Shown: positions 26,901 to 36,721 of the stretch, one piece after another
Layout: every line of letters starts with the position of its first letter
Numbering within the stretch: the stretch's first letter is position 1
Assembly (NCBI GenBank): GCA_016124525.1
Contig: WGNO01000031.1
Coordinates: 1 to 64,000, forward strand
Reading direction: 5' to 3'
Source of the DNA: Nostoc sp. RI_552
Lineage (GTDB): Bacteria > Cyanobacteriota > Cyanobacteriia > Cyanobacteriales > Nostocaceae
Length of the DNA stretch: 64,000 bases
Program-made: the position numbers and the translations under genes
Notes under the pieces: model-generated
Told to the model about the DNA's origin: nothing
What the model saw: the letters and a program-made list of their open reading frames with translations, nothing else
Database searches by the model: none

Positions 26901-28469
26901 TTAATTACCACTACCCAAAATGAATAGACTCAATAAAGTTCCACTATTCCAAAGACTATGGAGCAACATGGGAGCCAACAGATTGCGCGATCGCGTGTAA
27001 ACTATTCCTAAAACAATTCCTAGGGCTGTCAGGGGCAGAATTTCTGATAAACTCAGGTGAGCGATGGCAAACAACAAACTACTCAAAATAATTGCTCCCC
27101 ATACAGATATATAACGAGTCAGAGAGGGCAATAAAAAGCCGCGAAACAACAATTCTTCAAAAATTGGGGCAGCAATTGCAGCTGTAAAGAAAAACATCGC
27201 CAAAGCCACAGTATCTTGACCTTCTAGGGCTAGTTGTAACAGAGGATTACTACCACCTTGACCCTGCCATAATTGTTGATTAATTAACGACACCAGCACC
27301 ACTATGGGTAAAGCGGCGCAATAACCACCCAATCCCCACCACAACCATGCCCCTTGGTAACGGAAACGAAACCAGTTTTCTGGTAGTGGAAAAAAGCGCT
27401 TGATTGATAAATAAAGCACCAATAGCGCACCTGATGCCACCATGATATAGCTCACTAACACAGACAAAGCCTGAAGTCGGACATCCACAATAGGGCGCGG
27501 GATTGGCAGGAGAAATATCAAGACAGGCACAAAAATTTGCCCCATAAAGAAAAATCCCACCACAAAAACCTGTAAAATCGCTTCTGCACCCCAAGGTGTT
27601 GACCAAGGCAAATCAGCATTTTGAGCCAACAAAGCAGCTTTTCCTTTCAGCCAACGCTGACCAATTAAGAAAACCAGTAAGATAAAACCAATTAATGCTG
27701 TGAAGGTGGGAATTGTGGCAATTATGGCTAATTTCATCACAGCTTCACCAGCGGCTTCTTGTTGTTCGGCTTTAAGCTTTGATATAGCTTCTTGTCGTTG
27801 TTGGAGTTCGTACAATTCAATTAAAGAAGTAGAGCTAAACCAACCGTCTAAATTTTTGTTAATCAGCTGTTGGGCATTAGGTAGGAGTCGGGGAGTAACA
27901 CTCCATATTCCCATCAACACAGCCGCAGTTTCCCGAAGTTCGGGTTTAATTTGGGGTCGTTGCTCTAATTCGCCCCAAATGTTCATAGCTACATCAGTGT
28001 TTCCTTGCTTTGCTTGTAAAATTCCCAGACGTAAATCTAACTCAGCTAGTAAATTTTCCAGTTCTTTTATGGACTGCTGCAAATTTTTCTGCTTTTGTTC
28101 AGGAGAAGGGTTTGTCTCAGGAGGAGCATTCGGTAAAGGTTTAGGGGGTAAGGGTATAGTTTGAGATTGAGCAAGTTTTTTTTGCGCTTTGTCCAAATTA
28201 GTTTTCACTAACTCACGCGCCTGCTGATATTGCTGTGTGGCAGTTTCTAGGGGTTGGTCTCCCACTATTGCTGTTTTAACAGCCGAGAAATTATCTTCAT
28301 CATTATCTTGTGGCTTGTAGGCTTGTGCTTGTAAAGCAATATTAGTTTGATACAGTTCCAGACGACTTTGGAACTGGGGCTCTTGCAAACTACCGAACAA
28401 AGACGAAACTGACAACAATATTGCTATCGGTGTCAAGAAAAAAAATAAAATTAACCGCTTAATCGTCAT
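26901..28469 (-). CDS. CPBP-family intramembrane metalloprotease
   Basis: A 522-residue membrane protein. After an N-terminal helix comes a long soluble, helical domain (about 30-240) with a Pro-rich linker (PLPPKPLPNAPPETNPSP). About eight helices follow, ending in the CPBP/Abi domain. Catalytic motifs are EELLFR (Glu438, Glu439, Arg443), a His in FAIAHLS and a last LHSLWN. These match Rce1/CAAX-like glutamate proteases. The large N-terminal soluble region is typical of a cyanobacterial subgroup. The substrate is unknown. Confidence 0.9.
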   Translation of the reverse strand: MTIKRLILFFFLTPIAILLSVSSLFGSLQEPQFQSRLELYQTNIALQAQAYKPQDNDEDNFSAVKTAIVGDQPLETATQQYQQARELVKTNLDKAQKKLAQSQTIPLPPKPLPNAPPETNPSPEQKQKNLQQSIKELENLLAELDLRLGILQAKQGNTDVAMNIWGELEQRPQIKPELRETAAVLMGIWSVTPRLLPNAQQLINKNLDGWFSSTSLIELYELQQRQEAISKLKAEQQEAAGEAVMKLAIIATIPTFTALIGFILLVFLIGQRWLKGKAALLAQNADLPWSTPWGAEAILQVFVVGFFFMGQIFVPVLIFLLPIPRPIVDVRLQALSVLVSYIMVASGALLVLYLSIKRFFPLPENWFRFRYQGAWLWWGLGGYCAALPIVVLVSLINQQLWQGQGGSNPLLQLALEGQDTVALAMFFFTAAIAAPIFEELLFRGFLLPSLTRYISVWGAIILSSLLFAIAHLSLSEILPLTALGIVLGIVYTRSRNLLAPMLLHSLWNSGTLLSLFILGSGN

Positions 28470-28705
28470 CTATTTCCCTTGAAACAGTCACAGGGCAAAG
28501 GGTTCCCTTTGCAAATTATCGCAAGAAAAACGCGAAGGTTGATCAATATATCAATAATATTGAGTTTGTCAGTTGTCAATCACAATTGGCACTCAGTCCA
28601 TCGCTATTTCAATAGATACAATGGTAATATCAAAACTCAGTAAGCAATAGCGCCATAGATGATTGATATCAAACATCTGGTGCTAACCCCTAAATCCCGG
28701 TTTTC

Positions 28706-29386
28706 ATGAGCAGCGACATTCAACTCAACCTCTTTGATGACCCTATCTCCCGCCAGCGAGATTTAATTCCCACAGACGCAAAAATTCCCATTGAACCTGG
28801 AGCCTACAACAACATCATTGAGTTGGCGCACCATTGTCATCAGTGTCATCGTTGTGCTTTAGGAGACAATCGTACTCATGCTGTTGTTGGGCGGGGTAAT
28901 CTTCAAGCACCAGTTATGGTCATAGGCGAAGCCCCAGGTCAAACCGAAGATGAAACTGGTTTACCATTTGTAGGCAGATCAGGACAGTTACTAGAGAAAA
29001 TATTAGCATCTGTAAACCTGAGTACCGAACATGATGTGTACATTTCCAACATCAATAAATGTCGTCCACCAAATAACCGAGTCCCCACCCCTGATGAAAT
29101 GGCGGCTTGCAAACCCTACTTGTTAGAACAAATTCGCCTTGTTGACCCGAAAATACTTTTACTCACAGGTGCAACTGCGGTCAAAGGCATCATTGGCGAT
29201 AAGCGAGGCATTACTAAAATTCGGGGTCAGTGGCTAGAGTGGGAAGGGCGTTTATGTATGCCAATTTTTCATCCCTCCTACTTGCTGCGGAACCCTTCTA
29301 AAGAAGTAGGTAAGCCTAAATGGTTAATGTGGCAGGATATCCAAGCGGTGCGTGCCAAGTTGGATCAAATTAACAAAAATAGTTGA
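28706..29386 (+). CDS. Uracil-DNA glycosylase, family 4
   Basis: A 226-residue base-excision enzyme. Four cysteines place a 4Fe-4S cluster: Cys47 and Cys50 (CHRC), Cys119 (INKC) and Cys135 (AACK). Active-site motif 1 is GEAPGQTEDETG (74-85) and motif 2 is HPSYLLRN (189-196), as in family 4 UDGs. It removes uracil arising by cytosine deamination. Its 3' end overlaps that of the convergent hypothetical gene by 22 bp. Confidence 0.93.
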   Translation: MSSDIQLNLFDDPISRQRDLIPTDAKIPIEPGAYNNIIELAHHCHQCHRCALGDNRTHAVVGRGNLQAPVMVIGEAPGQTEDETGLPFVGRSGQLLEKILASVNLSTEHDVYISNINKCRPPNNRVPTPDEMAACKPYLLEQIRLVDPKILLLTGATAVKGIIGDKRGITKIRGQWLEWEGRLCMPIFHPSYLLRNPSKEVGKPKWLMWQDIQAVRAKLDQINKNS

Positions 29387-30012
29387 AGCCGCACACTTCC
29401 GGCTTGACAATCTCGCAACCAAGCCTTGACTGCTTGGGCAATTACACCGCTAGTACTGTCCCTAGGGGGGGATATTACCTTTTCTTGAGGAGCAGCGGCC
29501 ATTTGGGTAAACATCATGACCAAACGCCAACCAGTGTTAGTTTTTGTCAGCAACAGCCAGTGAAATTGTTGTAATTCAACAATTTTTCCACTTATATACT
29601 GCCGTTCTAAAGTAGTGAAAAAAACTTGTTCAACCCCTGTTGGTGTACTTTTGTGCCCATCTGCGTCATGTTCACCGGAGTTGATGGGTAGGGGCTGAAA
29701 CTCTGGTTTTCCTGCTACTAGTACATAGCTGTAAATATCACTGTTTCTAGTGCGACGGCGGGCGCGTTGACTAACGCGGTTGGCATAACTGGGCAAATCA
29801 TACAATAGCTGAGTAGTTAACAATTTTAAACTTTGTTCAGAACAAATCAGCTTGACTTTACCACTCTCTTGTTTTGTCTCTCTTAACCCCCAAGGGCTAG
29901 GAGCTAAATTATGAGAGAATGCCGAATTATTAACGCTATTTGCTGTTAGAAGGGATAAGGCGAAAGCCACAAGCCACAAGCCATAATTTTTGTTTTTGAC
30001 TTTTGCCTTCAT
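29365..30012 (-). CDS. Conserved hypothetical protein coupled to pyrF
   Basis: A 215-residue protein with an N-terminal hydrophobic segment ([18 protein letters not shown]) that is probably a signal peptide or anchor. The remainder is a mixed alpha/beta domain with [29 protein letters not shown] and [10 protein letters not shown]. Its ATG overlaps the pyrF TGA (ATGA), so translation is probably coupled. The family looks cyanobacterial and has no function I can name. There is no obvious link to pyrimidine metabolism beyond position. Confidence 0.7.
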   Translation of the reverse strand: MKAKVKNKNYGLWLVAFALSLLTANSVNNSAFSHNLAPSPWGLRETKQESGKVKLICSEQSLKLLTTQLLYDLPSYANRVSQRARRRTRNSDIYSYVLVAGKPEFQPLPINSGEHDADGHKSTPTGVEQVFFTTLERQYISGKIVELQQFHWLLLTKTNTGWRLVMMFTQMAAAPQEKVISPPRDSTSGVIAQAVKAWLRDCQAGSVRLQLFLLI

Positions 30013-30725
30013 TTCACTGTATTTAATTCTGCAACAATTTTTTGCCAGGCTAATTCCGGTTCAGGTGCAGCGGTAATGGGACGACCAATGACGAGGTAAT
30101 TTGCACCAGCAAGTATAGCTTGAGCAGGAGTAAGCGATCGCTTTTGATCTGCCTGATGTGACCAAATTGGGCGCACACCAGGACAAACCAGTAAAAAATC
30201 ATCTCCACAAACTTGTCGCAAGTGAGTCACCTCCTGAGGTGAACAAACAGCCCCCTTGAACCCAGATTCTTGGGCCATCAGTGCCATTGTCAAAGCATAT
30301 TCTGGTAATTCTAGGGGAACTTTCAAATCTTTTGCTAGCTGCAAAGAAGAAATACTAGTCAGTAAAGTAATAGCAATTAATTTCGGTGGTTGAACACCAG
30401 CTTGCAATGCTCCCACCTGTACGGCATCAGTTGCGGCTTTTAAGGCATCTTTCCCGGCACTGGCGTGAACTGTCAGTAAGTCCACCCCGTAACTAGCAGC
30501 ACCACGACAAGCGCCGGCAACAGTATTAGGGATATCGTGAAACTTTAAATCTAAAAAAATCCGCTTTTGCCGAGATTTTAACACTTCCAGGATTGTAGGG
30601 CCAGAACTGGTGAATAATTCTAAACCCACCTTCCAAAAATTAACTTGTGGTAATCGATCTAACAGCGTGATGGCCCTCTGTAGATCCGGTACATCCAAAG
30701 GTACAATTATTCGTTCATTAGTCAT
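30009..30725 (-). CDS. pyrF: Orotidine 5'-phosphate decarboxylase
   Basis: A 238-residue TIM-barrel enzyme that converts OMP to UMP. The catalytic signature [11 protein letters not shown] is intact, as are the early IVPLDVPD and the phosphate-binding LVIGRPI near the C-terminus. Length is standard. The start ATG lies inside an array of CTAATGA-type heptamers that fills the 13-bp gap from tyrS, so no ordinary Shine-Dalgarno is present. It forms an operon tyrS-pyrF-hypothetical. Confidence 0.95.
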   Translation of the reverse strand: MTNERIIVPLDVPDLQRAITLLDRLPQVNFWKVGLELFTSSGPTILEVLKSRQKRIFLDLKFHDIPNTVAGACRGAASYGVDLLTVHASAGKDALKAATDAVQVGALQAGVQPPKLIAITLLTSISSLQLAKDLKVPLELPEYALTMALMAQESGFKGAVCSPQEVTHLRQVCGDDFLLVCPGVRPIWSHQADQKRSLTPAQAILAGANYLVIGRPITAAPEPELAWQKIVAELNTVK

Positions 30726-30748
30726 TGGTCATTAGTCATTAGTTATTT
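30723..30748 (-). repeat. CTAATGA heptamer array at the tyrS/pyrF junction
   Basis: Read on the minus strand, heptamers CTAATGA, CTAATGA-like and CCAATGA follow each other. The first supplies the tyrS TAA and the last the pyrF ATG. Confidence 0.6.
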
Positions 30749-31932
30749 AACAGCCGGACAAACTTATTTTTACCGACTTGCAGCACACGCCCGTGTAAAT
30801 CACTTTTGCACTCAAACATCGTATCAACATCAGTAATGCGATGGCCATCCAGACGTACACCGCCTTCTTGAATTTTCCGTTTACCTTCCCCACTACTTTT
30901 GCACAAACCACTCAAATTGAGAAGGTGGAATAACTTGACAGGAAACTCTGACACCTCAGCCAGAGAAAACTCTGGAACTGCGCCTTCCTTACCACCGGTT
31001 TTTGCAGCTTCCTTAGCCTCATTAGCTGCGGTTTCACCGTTGTAGTGTTTAACCACTTCCCATGCTAAAAGCATTTGGCAAGCACGAGGATTTTCTGGCA
31101 GTTGATCCAAAGGTAAATCCGTAAGCAGTTCAAAATACTGAGGTAACAAATGATCAGGAACAGCTTGCAACTTCTGATACTTTTGGGCAGGATGTTCCGA
31201 TAACCCCACATAATTACCGAGAGACTTAGACATTTTTTGCACACCATCCGTACCAATTAAAATCGGTAGCAGCACCCCAAATTGGGGCTTTTGTCGAAAA
31301 TAGCGTTGCAAATCTCGCCCTACAGCAATATTAAATTTCTGGTCGGTTCCCCCTAACTCTACATCGGCATCAACGGCCACCGAATCATAGCCCTGCATTA
31401 ATGGATATAGGAACTCATGGAGGAAAATTGGATTCTCTTTCTTATAACGTTCAGCAAATCCCTCTTTTGCTAACATCTGCCCTACAGTCATGGTAGAGAG
31501 TAACTCCAGAATTTTCCCTAAATTCAGGTGGGAGAGCCATTCAGAGTTATAACGAACCTCCAATCTCCCTGGTGTGTCAAAGTCCAAAATAGGGCGCACT
31601 TGGTCAAGATAGGTTTGAGCATTTAGTGCCACATCTGCCTCTGTCAACTGACGACGCACCTCAGATTTACCTGTAGGATCGCCAATACGAGCTGTAAAAT
31701 CACCAATAATGAGAACTGCTGTATGACCTGCATCTTGAAAAGCCCGTAGTTTACGTACTGGTATGCTATGACCCAAGTGAATATCAGATCCCGTAGGATC
31801 AATTCCTAATTTAACCCTCAAAGCTCGGTCTGTAGTTGCCAAGCGCTTCTCTAAACTATCACTTTCACTATCCGTTGATTGGGGGAAAATTTCTACTATT
31901 CCACGATGTAGCCAAGAAAAATTTTGTGTCAT
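30739..31932 (-). CDS. tyrS: Tyrosyl-tRNA synthetase
   Basis: A class I synthetase of 397 residues from the second in-frame ATG ([11 protein letters not shown]); a start 21 codons earlier is possible but atypical. The HIGH motif is HLGH in GSDIHLGHS and the KMSKS motif is intact in VQKMSKSLG. The C-terminal S4 RNA-binding domain ([14 protein letters not shown]) is present. It charges tRNA-Tyr. Its stop codon falls in the heptamer array preceding pyrF. Confidence 0.95.
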   Translation of the reverse strand: MTQNFSWLHRGIVEIFPQSTDSESDSLEKRLATTDRALRVKLGIDPTGSDIHLGHSIPVRKLRAFQDAGHTAVLIIGDFTARIGDPTGKSEVRRQLTEADVALNAQTYLDQVRPILDFDTPGRLEVRYNSEWLSHLNLGKILELLSTMTVGQMLAKEGFAERYKKENPIFLHEFLYPLMQGYDSVAVDADVELGGTDQKFNIAVGRDLQRYFRQKPQFGVLLPILIGTDGVQKMSKSLGNYVGLSEHPAQKYQKLQAVPDHLLPQYFELLTDLPLDQLPENPRACQMLLAWEVVKHYNGETAANEAKEAAKTGGKEGAVPEFSLAEVSEFPVKLFHLLNLSGLCKSSGEGKRKIQEGGVRLDGHRITDVDTMFECKSDLHGRVLQVGKNKFVRLLNN

Positions 31933-32108
31933 ACCCGGATATTCGCTACTAACTACGCTTTTACTATAAGTTAGGTTGGTTATATTCATTGGCAATTTGT
32001 TTGTACTTTAATCTACCGAATTAATATAATTGCAAACAATTAACCGCCAAGCTTCATTGAATATGAATAAACTACAGTTATATTTATAAATGAGGAATTA
32101 AGAACGCC

Positions 32109-34031
32109 GTGTCGTCTTCTAGGACTTTTACAAATAAGCAGCCACAAGGTCGCGCTTCATCAGGTTTTGAATTTTTGAAAGCAGTAGGTCAAATCACTGG
32201 CGGTACTCTGCTGTCAGTCACGATGCTGGCAAGCTCTATTGTAGCGGGAGGCTTGGTAGGTCTAGCTATTAGTTTTCGTAACTTGCCAGATGTTAGACAG
32301 ATGCGTAACTTTCTGCCCACAGAAACCACTTATATTTATGACATTAAGGGCAAACTGTTAACTAGTATCCACGGGGAAGCAAACCGCGAAGTCGTACCTC
32401 TAGATAGAATTTCCCCTCATCTCAAACGAGCAGTACTAGCCAGCGAAGATAGTCATTTTTACGACCATCACGGTATCAATCCCAGTGGTATCGGACGTGC
32501 TTTGATAGTTAACTTGGCAGCGGGTAGAGTGCGAGAGGGCGGTTCTACCATCACCATGCAGTTGGTGAAAAATTTGTTTTTAACTCAAAAACGTGCCTTT
32601 ACTCGCAAGTTAGCTGAGGGAGTACTGGCAATTAGGTTAGAGCAAATTCTCAGCAAAGACCAAATTTTGGAAATGTACCTCAATCAAGTTTATTGGGGTC
32701 ATAATAACTATGGCGTACAAACGGCAGCACGCAGTTACTTCGACAAATCAGCACAAATCTTAAACTTGGCAGAGTCAGCAATGATGGCGGGTTTAATCCA
32801 AGCCCCGGAGGAATTTAGCCCCTTTGTGAATCGGAAGCTCGCAAAAGTAAAACAAGGGGAAGTTTTGGGGCGGATGCTCGACTTGAATTGGATTACCCGG
32901 CAAGAATACGATGAAGCCATCAACCAAGAACTTAAATTCGGTAGAATTAAGTCGTTTCAAGGTAGTGCCTTACCTTATGTAACCAATACGGTAGCTCAAG
33001 AACTAGTACAAAAATTTGGGCGTGAGACCTTGTTAAAAGCGGGAATGCGCGTACAAACCACTATTGATGCTGAGTTCCAAAAGATGGCGGAAGAAACAGT
33101 TAGCAAGTGGAGTAAATCATTGATTAGTCAAGGCTTGCGTGGTAATCAGATTGCCTTGGTAGCTGTGGACCCCCGCACCCATTTTGTCAAGGCACTGGTG
33201 GGTGGTGTAGACTCTAAAGCTAGCGAATTTAACCGTGCAACCCAAGCCCAGCGTCAACCAGGCTCCGCTTTTAAACCATTGGTATATTATGCTGCGTTTG
33301 CTACTGGTAAGTATACGCCAGAAACCGCAGTACAGGATACACCAATCAGCTATCGAGATGGTAGCGGTTGGTACAGACCAAGAAACTATGATGGCGGCTT
33401 TCAAGGATCAATGACGATACGTTCAGCCTTAGCTCAGTCTCGCAATATCCCGGTGATCAGGCTCGGTATGTCTGTAGGTATGAATAAAGTGGTAGATGTT
33501 GCTCGTACTTTGGGAATCAAAAGTCCCATGGCACCAGTGACTTCTTTACCCCTAGGAGCTATAGGCATTACACCTCTGGAACTAGCTAGTGCTTACGCTA
33601 CCTTTGCCAATTATGGCTGGCAATCGCCACCAACAGTTATAGCGCGTGTTACTGATAGTAGTGGCAATATAATGCTAGATAATACACCTAAACCACAGTT
33701 AGTTTTAGATCCATGGGCATCAGCAGCAACTATCGATATCATGCGTTCAGTAGTAACCATGGGTACTGGTAAAGCAGCAGACATAGGCAGGCCCAGTGCT
33801 GGTAAGACTGGAACAACCTCCTCAGAAAGAGATATTTGGTATGTGGGGACTGTGCCACAGTTAACAACTGCTGTCTGGGTAGGTAGAGACGACAACAGAC
33901 CGTTATCTCGAGGTGCAACAGGAGGCGGTATGGTAGCCCCCATTTGGAAAGATTTTATGCAGCAAGCTCTCAAAGGTGTGCCCTTGGAGAACTTTAAACC
34001 TATTTCTCAGTTTCAGCGCCCTAAATCATAA
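32109..34031 (+). CDS. Class A penicillin-binding protein (PBP1A-like)
   Basis: A 640-residue bifunctional peptidoglycan synthase. After an N-terminal membrane anchor (about 28-58), the GT51 transglycosylase domain shows Glu113 in SEDSHFYDHHGI and GGSTITMQLVKN. The transpeptidase domain has Ser386 in GSAFK, SRN in AQSRNIP and Lys566 in GKTGTT. All catalytic motifs are intact. It starts at GTG, close after an AGGAATTAAGA stretch. Cyanobacteria carry several PBP1 paralogues, so no specific gene name is given. Confidence 0.92.
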   Translation: MSSSRTFTNKQPQGRASSGFEFLKAVGQITGGTLLSVTMLASSIVAGGLVGLAISFRNLPDVRQMRNFLPTETTYIYDIKGKLLTSIHGEANREVVPLDRISPHLKRAVLASEDSHFYDHHGINPSGIGRALIVNLAAGRVREGGSTITMQLVKNLFLTQKRAFTRKLAEGVLAIRLEQILSKDQILEMYLNQVYWGHNNYGVQTAARSYFDKSAQILNLAESAMMAGLIQAPEEFSPFVNRKLAKVKQGEVLGRMLDLNWITRQEYDEAINQELKFGRIKSFQGSALPYVTNTVAQELVQKFGRETLLKAGMRVQTTIDAEFQKMAEETVSKWSKSLISQGLRGNQIALVAVDPRTHFVKALVGGVDSKASEFNRATQAQRQPGSAFKPLVYYAAFATGKYTPETAVQDTPISYRDGSGWYRPRNYDGGFQGSMTIRSALAQSRNIPVIRLGMSVGMNKVVDVARTLGIKSPMAPVTSLPLGAIGITPLELASAYATFANYGWQSPPTVIARVTDSSGNIMLDNTPKPQLVLDPWASAATIDIMRSVVTMGTGKAADIGRPSAGKTGTTSSERDIWYVGTVPQLTTAVWVGRDDNRPLSRGATGGGMVAPIWKDFMQQALKGVPLENFKPISQFQRPKS

Positions 34032-34038
34032 GTGGATG

Positions 34039-34071
34039 GGGATTTTGGAGAGGTGGTTCATCCAAAATCCC
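34039..34071. terminator. Bidirectional terminator hairpin
   Basis: A perfect 11-bp inverted repeat GGGATTTTGGA / TCCAAAATCCC with an 11-base loop lies between the convergent PBP1 and DUF1825 genes, 8 bases after the PBP1 stop. Confidence 0.7.
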
Positions 34072-34098
34072 TGATCAAAAATTCAAAATTCACTATTG

Positions 34099-34416
34099 TT
34101 ATTTTTCTAGTTCGCTTTTCATCCGCTGTAAGGTAAAATTCATTTGCTCAAACATCTGTTGCGGGGTCATGCCAAATTGACCTAGCTGAGTCTTGAGCTG
34201 CTGCACGGTCATCTGTGCCATGAAATCTTCTGAGAGCTCGAATCGCTTCATAAAAACGCGATATCGATCCATAATGGCTTCCATTTGCTCAATAAACAGC
34301 TTTTTACCCTCACGATCAAACTTGCCGTAGTTGCTGCCAAGGCTGATCATTGCTTGATAATCTTCAAACAGCTGTTTTGCTTCTTGCTGAACTATATCAG
34401 AGTCAAAGAATCCCAT
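34099..34416 (-). CDS. DUF1825 family protein
   Basis: A 105-residue, highly helical soluble protein from the Met of MGFFDSDIVQQEAKQLFEDYQ, five codons inside the longest frame. The sequence (AMISLGSNYGKFDREGKKLF, MEAIMDRYRVFMKRFELSEDF and a Met/Gln-rich C-terminal helix) matches the cyanobacterial and plastid-lineage DUF1825 family, which is nearly universal in cyanobacteria and of unknown function. It is monocistronic. The short length is typical. Confidence 0.85.
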   Translation of the reverse strand: MGFFDSDIVQQEAKQLFEDYQAMISLGSNYGKFDREGKKLFIEQMEAIMDRYRVFMKRFELSEDFMAQMTVQQLKTQLGQFGMTPQQMFEQMNFTLQRMKSELEK

Positions 34417-34601
34417 TTTGCTTATATCCAACTGAGTATTGAGACTCAGTAGCTTATATTTTTGCCTCTACCACTATTGTAGTTTAGGGAATTCGTCTAA
34501 GGAACAAGTTTCGGTTTAAGTACGGTTTTTTACCCGAATTTCAACACTTGACTATGTGGACAGTGCAGAAAAACTATTAACCAGTGATCAACAATTGGTG
34601 A

Positions 34602-35027
34602 CTAATGACCAATGAAATCCAACATAATTCTTTGATGTATGGGGCCTAAAGGCCTGATTTCATCAGCAATTGATGAATAACACTTTCCTGTGCGAATATC
34701 TTCAGGTGTTAATAATTTCATATCCCAGCCTTCATTTAAATTCAGTTGACTTAATTCTGCTAACAGTGGTGCATGAAAAACGTGACGAACAGCAGCTTCA
34801 TCTTGATAACAACCGAATTTAAAAAATTCTGGTAGTTTATAGCCGATTTCTTCTATAATCTCTCGCTTCACTGCTATATCTGGCGTTTCATCCACTTCTA
34901 GATGTCCACCGAATAGCCCCCAGTAACCCGGGTAGAGAATATCAGGGATATTATCTCGCAGTTGCATGAGAAATTTGTCTTCTTGGTAAAGAATTGCGAT
35001 TGCTACATGGACTGGTTGATTAGTCAT
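34602..35027 (-). CDS. Nudix hydrolase
   Basis: A 141-residue enzyme with a full Nudix box: Gly41, five residues, Glu47, seven residues, then REIIEEIG at 55-62. It hydrolyses nucleoside diphosphates linked to another moiety; the substrate is not predictable. The gene is bracketed by CTAATGA-type heptamers, which provide its ATG (ATGACTAATCA) and flank its TAG. It lies 30 bp after a lipoprotein gene on the same strand. Confidence 0.9.
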   Translation of the reverse strand: MTNQPVHVAIAILYQEDKFLMQLRDNIPDILYPGYWGLFGGHLEVDETPDIAVKREIIEEIGYKLPEFFKFGCYQDEAAVRHVFHAPLLAELSQLNLNEGWDMKLLTPEDIRTGKCYSSIADEIRPLGPIHQRIMLDFIGH

Positions 35028-35057
35028 TAGTTGTAACTGGATATTTTCCTAAGAATC

Positions 35058-35462
35058 CTAACTTTCCTCAATATAAGTTTCCCCAAATTCTTGGTCAGCT
35101 AAGGGAATACTTTTATAGCGAACTTTACCCCTAATTACTACTGGGTCTCCCTCTTTGAGATTGGGTTGATGAGTAATCACCCAAATTTTGCCGGTGGAGT
35201 CACCAATTTGATATGCCCATTGCTTAATTAAAGGAACTTGCTTTTCTACTTTACCTTGGATATAAACTATGGACTGCTGGTCTGTTTCGGCTTTAATATC
35301 CCGAATGAAAGTCACATTGCTACCAATGCCCAAGTTTCCAGTGTTTAAGGTGGATTTTGTGAAAGAACCACAACTAGAAAGACCAGCTACAAGTAACAAA
35401 GCAACTCCCAGGCGGTAATAAGGAATAATACTGCCAAGGTGAAATTTTTTTGTTCGTTGCAT
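35058..35462 (-). CDS. Lipoprotein with OB-fold-like domain, unknown
   Basis: A 134-residue product from MQRTKKFHLG; longer starts are open. A lipobox follows the hydrophobic stretch (VALLLVAGLSSC), so the mature protein would be a membrane-anchored lipoprotein. The domain reads SIVYIQGKVEKQVPLIKQWAYQIGDSTGKIWVI and GDPVVIRGKVRYKSI, a five-strand OB-fold pattern like the BOF/tOB families. The role is unknown. It sits in tandem upstream of the Nudix gene. Confidence 0.75.
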   Translation of the reverse strand: MQRTKKFHLGSIIPYYRLGVALLLVAGLSSCGSFTKSTLNTGNLGIGSNVTFIRDIKAETDQQSIVYIQGKVEKQVPLIKQWAYQIGDSTGKIWVITHQPNLKEGDPVVIRGKVRYKSIPLADQEFGETYIEES

Positions 35463-35694
35463 GAAGTGAATTCCCATGAGTAAACTTGCCAAGCAGAGGG
35501 GGATTATTGCCCATTTCTCATTAACCTCTATATTTGATTGCTTTATTGTTCAGTTGAGGCAGTTGATCTGAGAATATAGACAATATGAGTATAGTCTTGC
35601 GGATCAAAAGACGCTACGCCATTACGCAACAACACCTTAATAGTTAAGGAAAGGATTGAAATATGGACTCAAGGCGAGTCTTGTGGGGATTCTA

Positions 35695-36570
35695 ATGGAA
35701 ACAAAAACTGCCAAAATTCTGGATGGTAAAGCTTTAGCTGAAAAAATTCATCAAGAAATTTCAGCTATCACTAAAAAAACACAAACAAAAATGGGGCGAC
35801 CTCCCGGTTTAGCCGTACTAATGGTCGGTGATAACCCAGCATCAGCCGCTTATGTACGCAACAAAGAACGAGCTTGTACTAAAGTCGGTATTGCTTCTTT
35901 TGGCCAGCATTTTCCGACAGAAACTAGCCAAGGGGAAATAGAACAAGTAATTGCTGCACTCAACGAAGATGAACGGGTAGACGGTATTCTCGTGCAGTTA
36001 CCTCTACCCAGCCACTTGGATGCTGTAGCCATGCTCAATACAATAGACCCGGACAAAGATGCTGATGGACTGCATCCAGTTAACTTAGGGCGGTTAGTCC
36101 GGGGAGAAGCTGGTTTACGCAGTTGTACCCCAGCCGGTGTGATGCGACTATTGGAGGAATATGAAATTTCTTTGCCAGGAAAACAAGCTGTGGTGGTGGG
36201 GCGCAGTATTTTAGTCGGTAAACCCATGGCCTTGATGCTCTTGGAAGCCGATGCTACCGTGACTATTGCTCACTCGCGATCGCTGGATCTTGGTACTATC
36301 ACTAAGAATGCTGATATGATTATTGCTGCTGTGGGTCGCCCAGGATTAATTACTGGTGAAATGGTCAAACCTGGTTCTCTTGTGGTAGATGTGGGGATGA
36401 ATCGTGTCACAGATGCCAGTGGCAAAAGCCGATTAGTTGGCGATGTTCAATGGGAATCAACTGCTGGCGTGGCCGAATATATCACTCCAGTTCCCGGTGG
36501 TGTTGGTCCCATGACCGTGGCTATGTTGCTGCAAAACACAGTCACCAGTTATTTGAAAAAGGCAAGGTAG
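35695..36570 (+). CDS. folD: Methylenetetrahydrofolate dehydrogenase / cyclohydrolase
   Basis: A 291-residue bifunctional enzyme interconverting 5,10-methylene-, methenyl- and 10-formyl-THF. The start [15 protein letters not shown] is preferred over an upstream TTG frame. Visible signatures are [14 protein letters not shown] with the catalytic Lys, [11 protein letters not shown], and the NADP-binding [29 protein letters not shown] closes the family pattern. Length is standard. crtE lies 151 bp downstream, separated by an AT octamer repeat. Confidence 0.95.
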   Translation: METKTAKILDGKALAEKIHQEISAITKKTQTKMGRPPGLAVLMVGDNPASAAYVRNKERACTKVGIASFGQHFPTETSQGEIEQVIAALNEDERVDGILVQLPLPSHLDAVAMLNTIDPDKDADGLHPVNLGRLVRGEAGLRSCTPAGVMRLLEEYEISLPGKQAVVVGRSILVGKPMALMLLEADATVTIAHSRSLDLGTITKNADMIIAAVGRPGLITGEMVKPGSLVVDVGMNRVTDASGKSRLVGDVQWESTAGVAEYITPVPGGVGPMTVAMLLQNTVTSYLKKAR

Positions 36571-36595
36571 TTGTGAGTGGTCAGTTATTAATTTT

Positions 36596-36626
36596 AAATT
36601 TTTAAATTTTTAAATTTTTAAATTTT
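36596..36626 (+). repeat. AT-rich octamer tandem repeat
   Basis: The octamer AAATTTTT is repeated 3.9 times between folD and crtE. It is self-complementary in part and could act as an UP-like element or a slippage-prone spacer; either role is inference. Confidence 0.7.
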
Positions 36627-36721
36627 CACTCCTCAATCATGACTTTTTCCGCGCCAGAGCATCTTAGAATTGTGACGGATAGGACAAACAGCCAACAGCC
36701 CAAAATCAAAGGAATTTAAGA

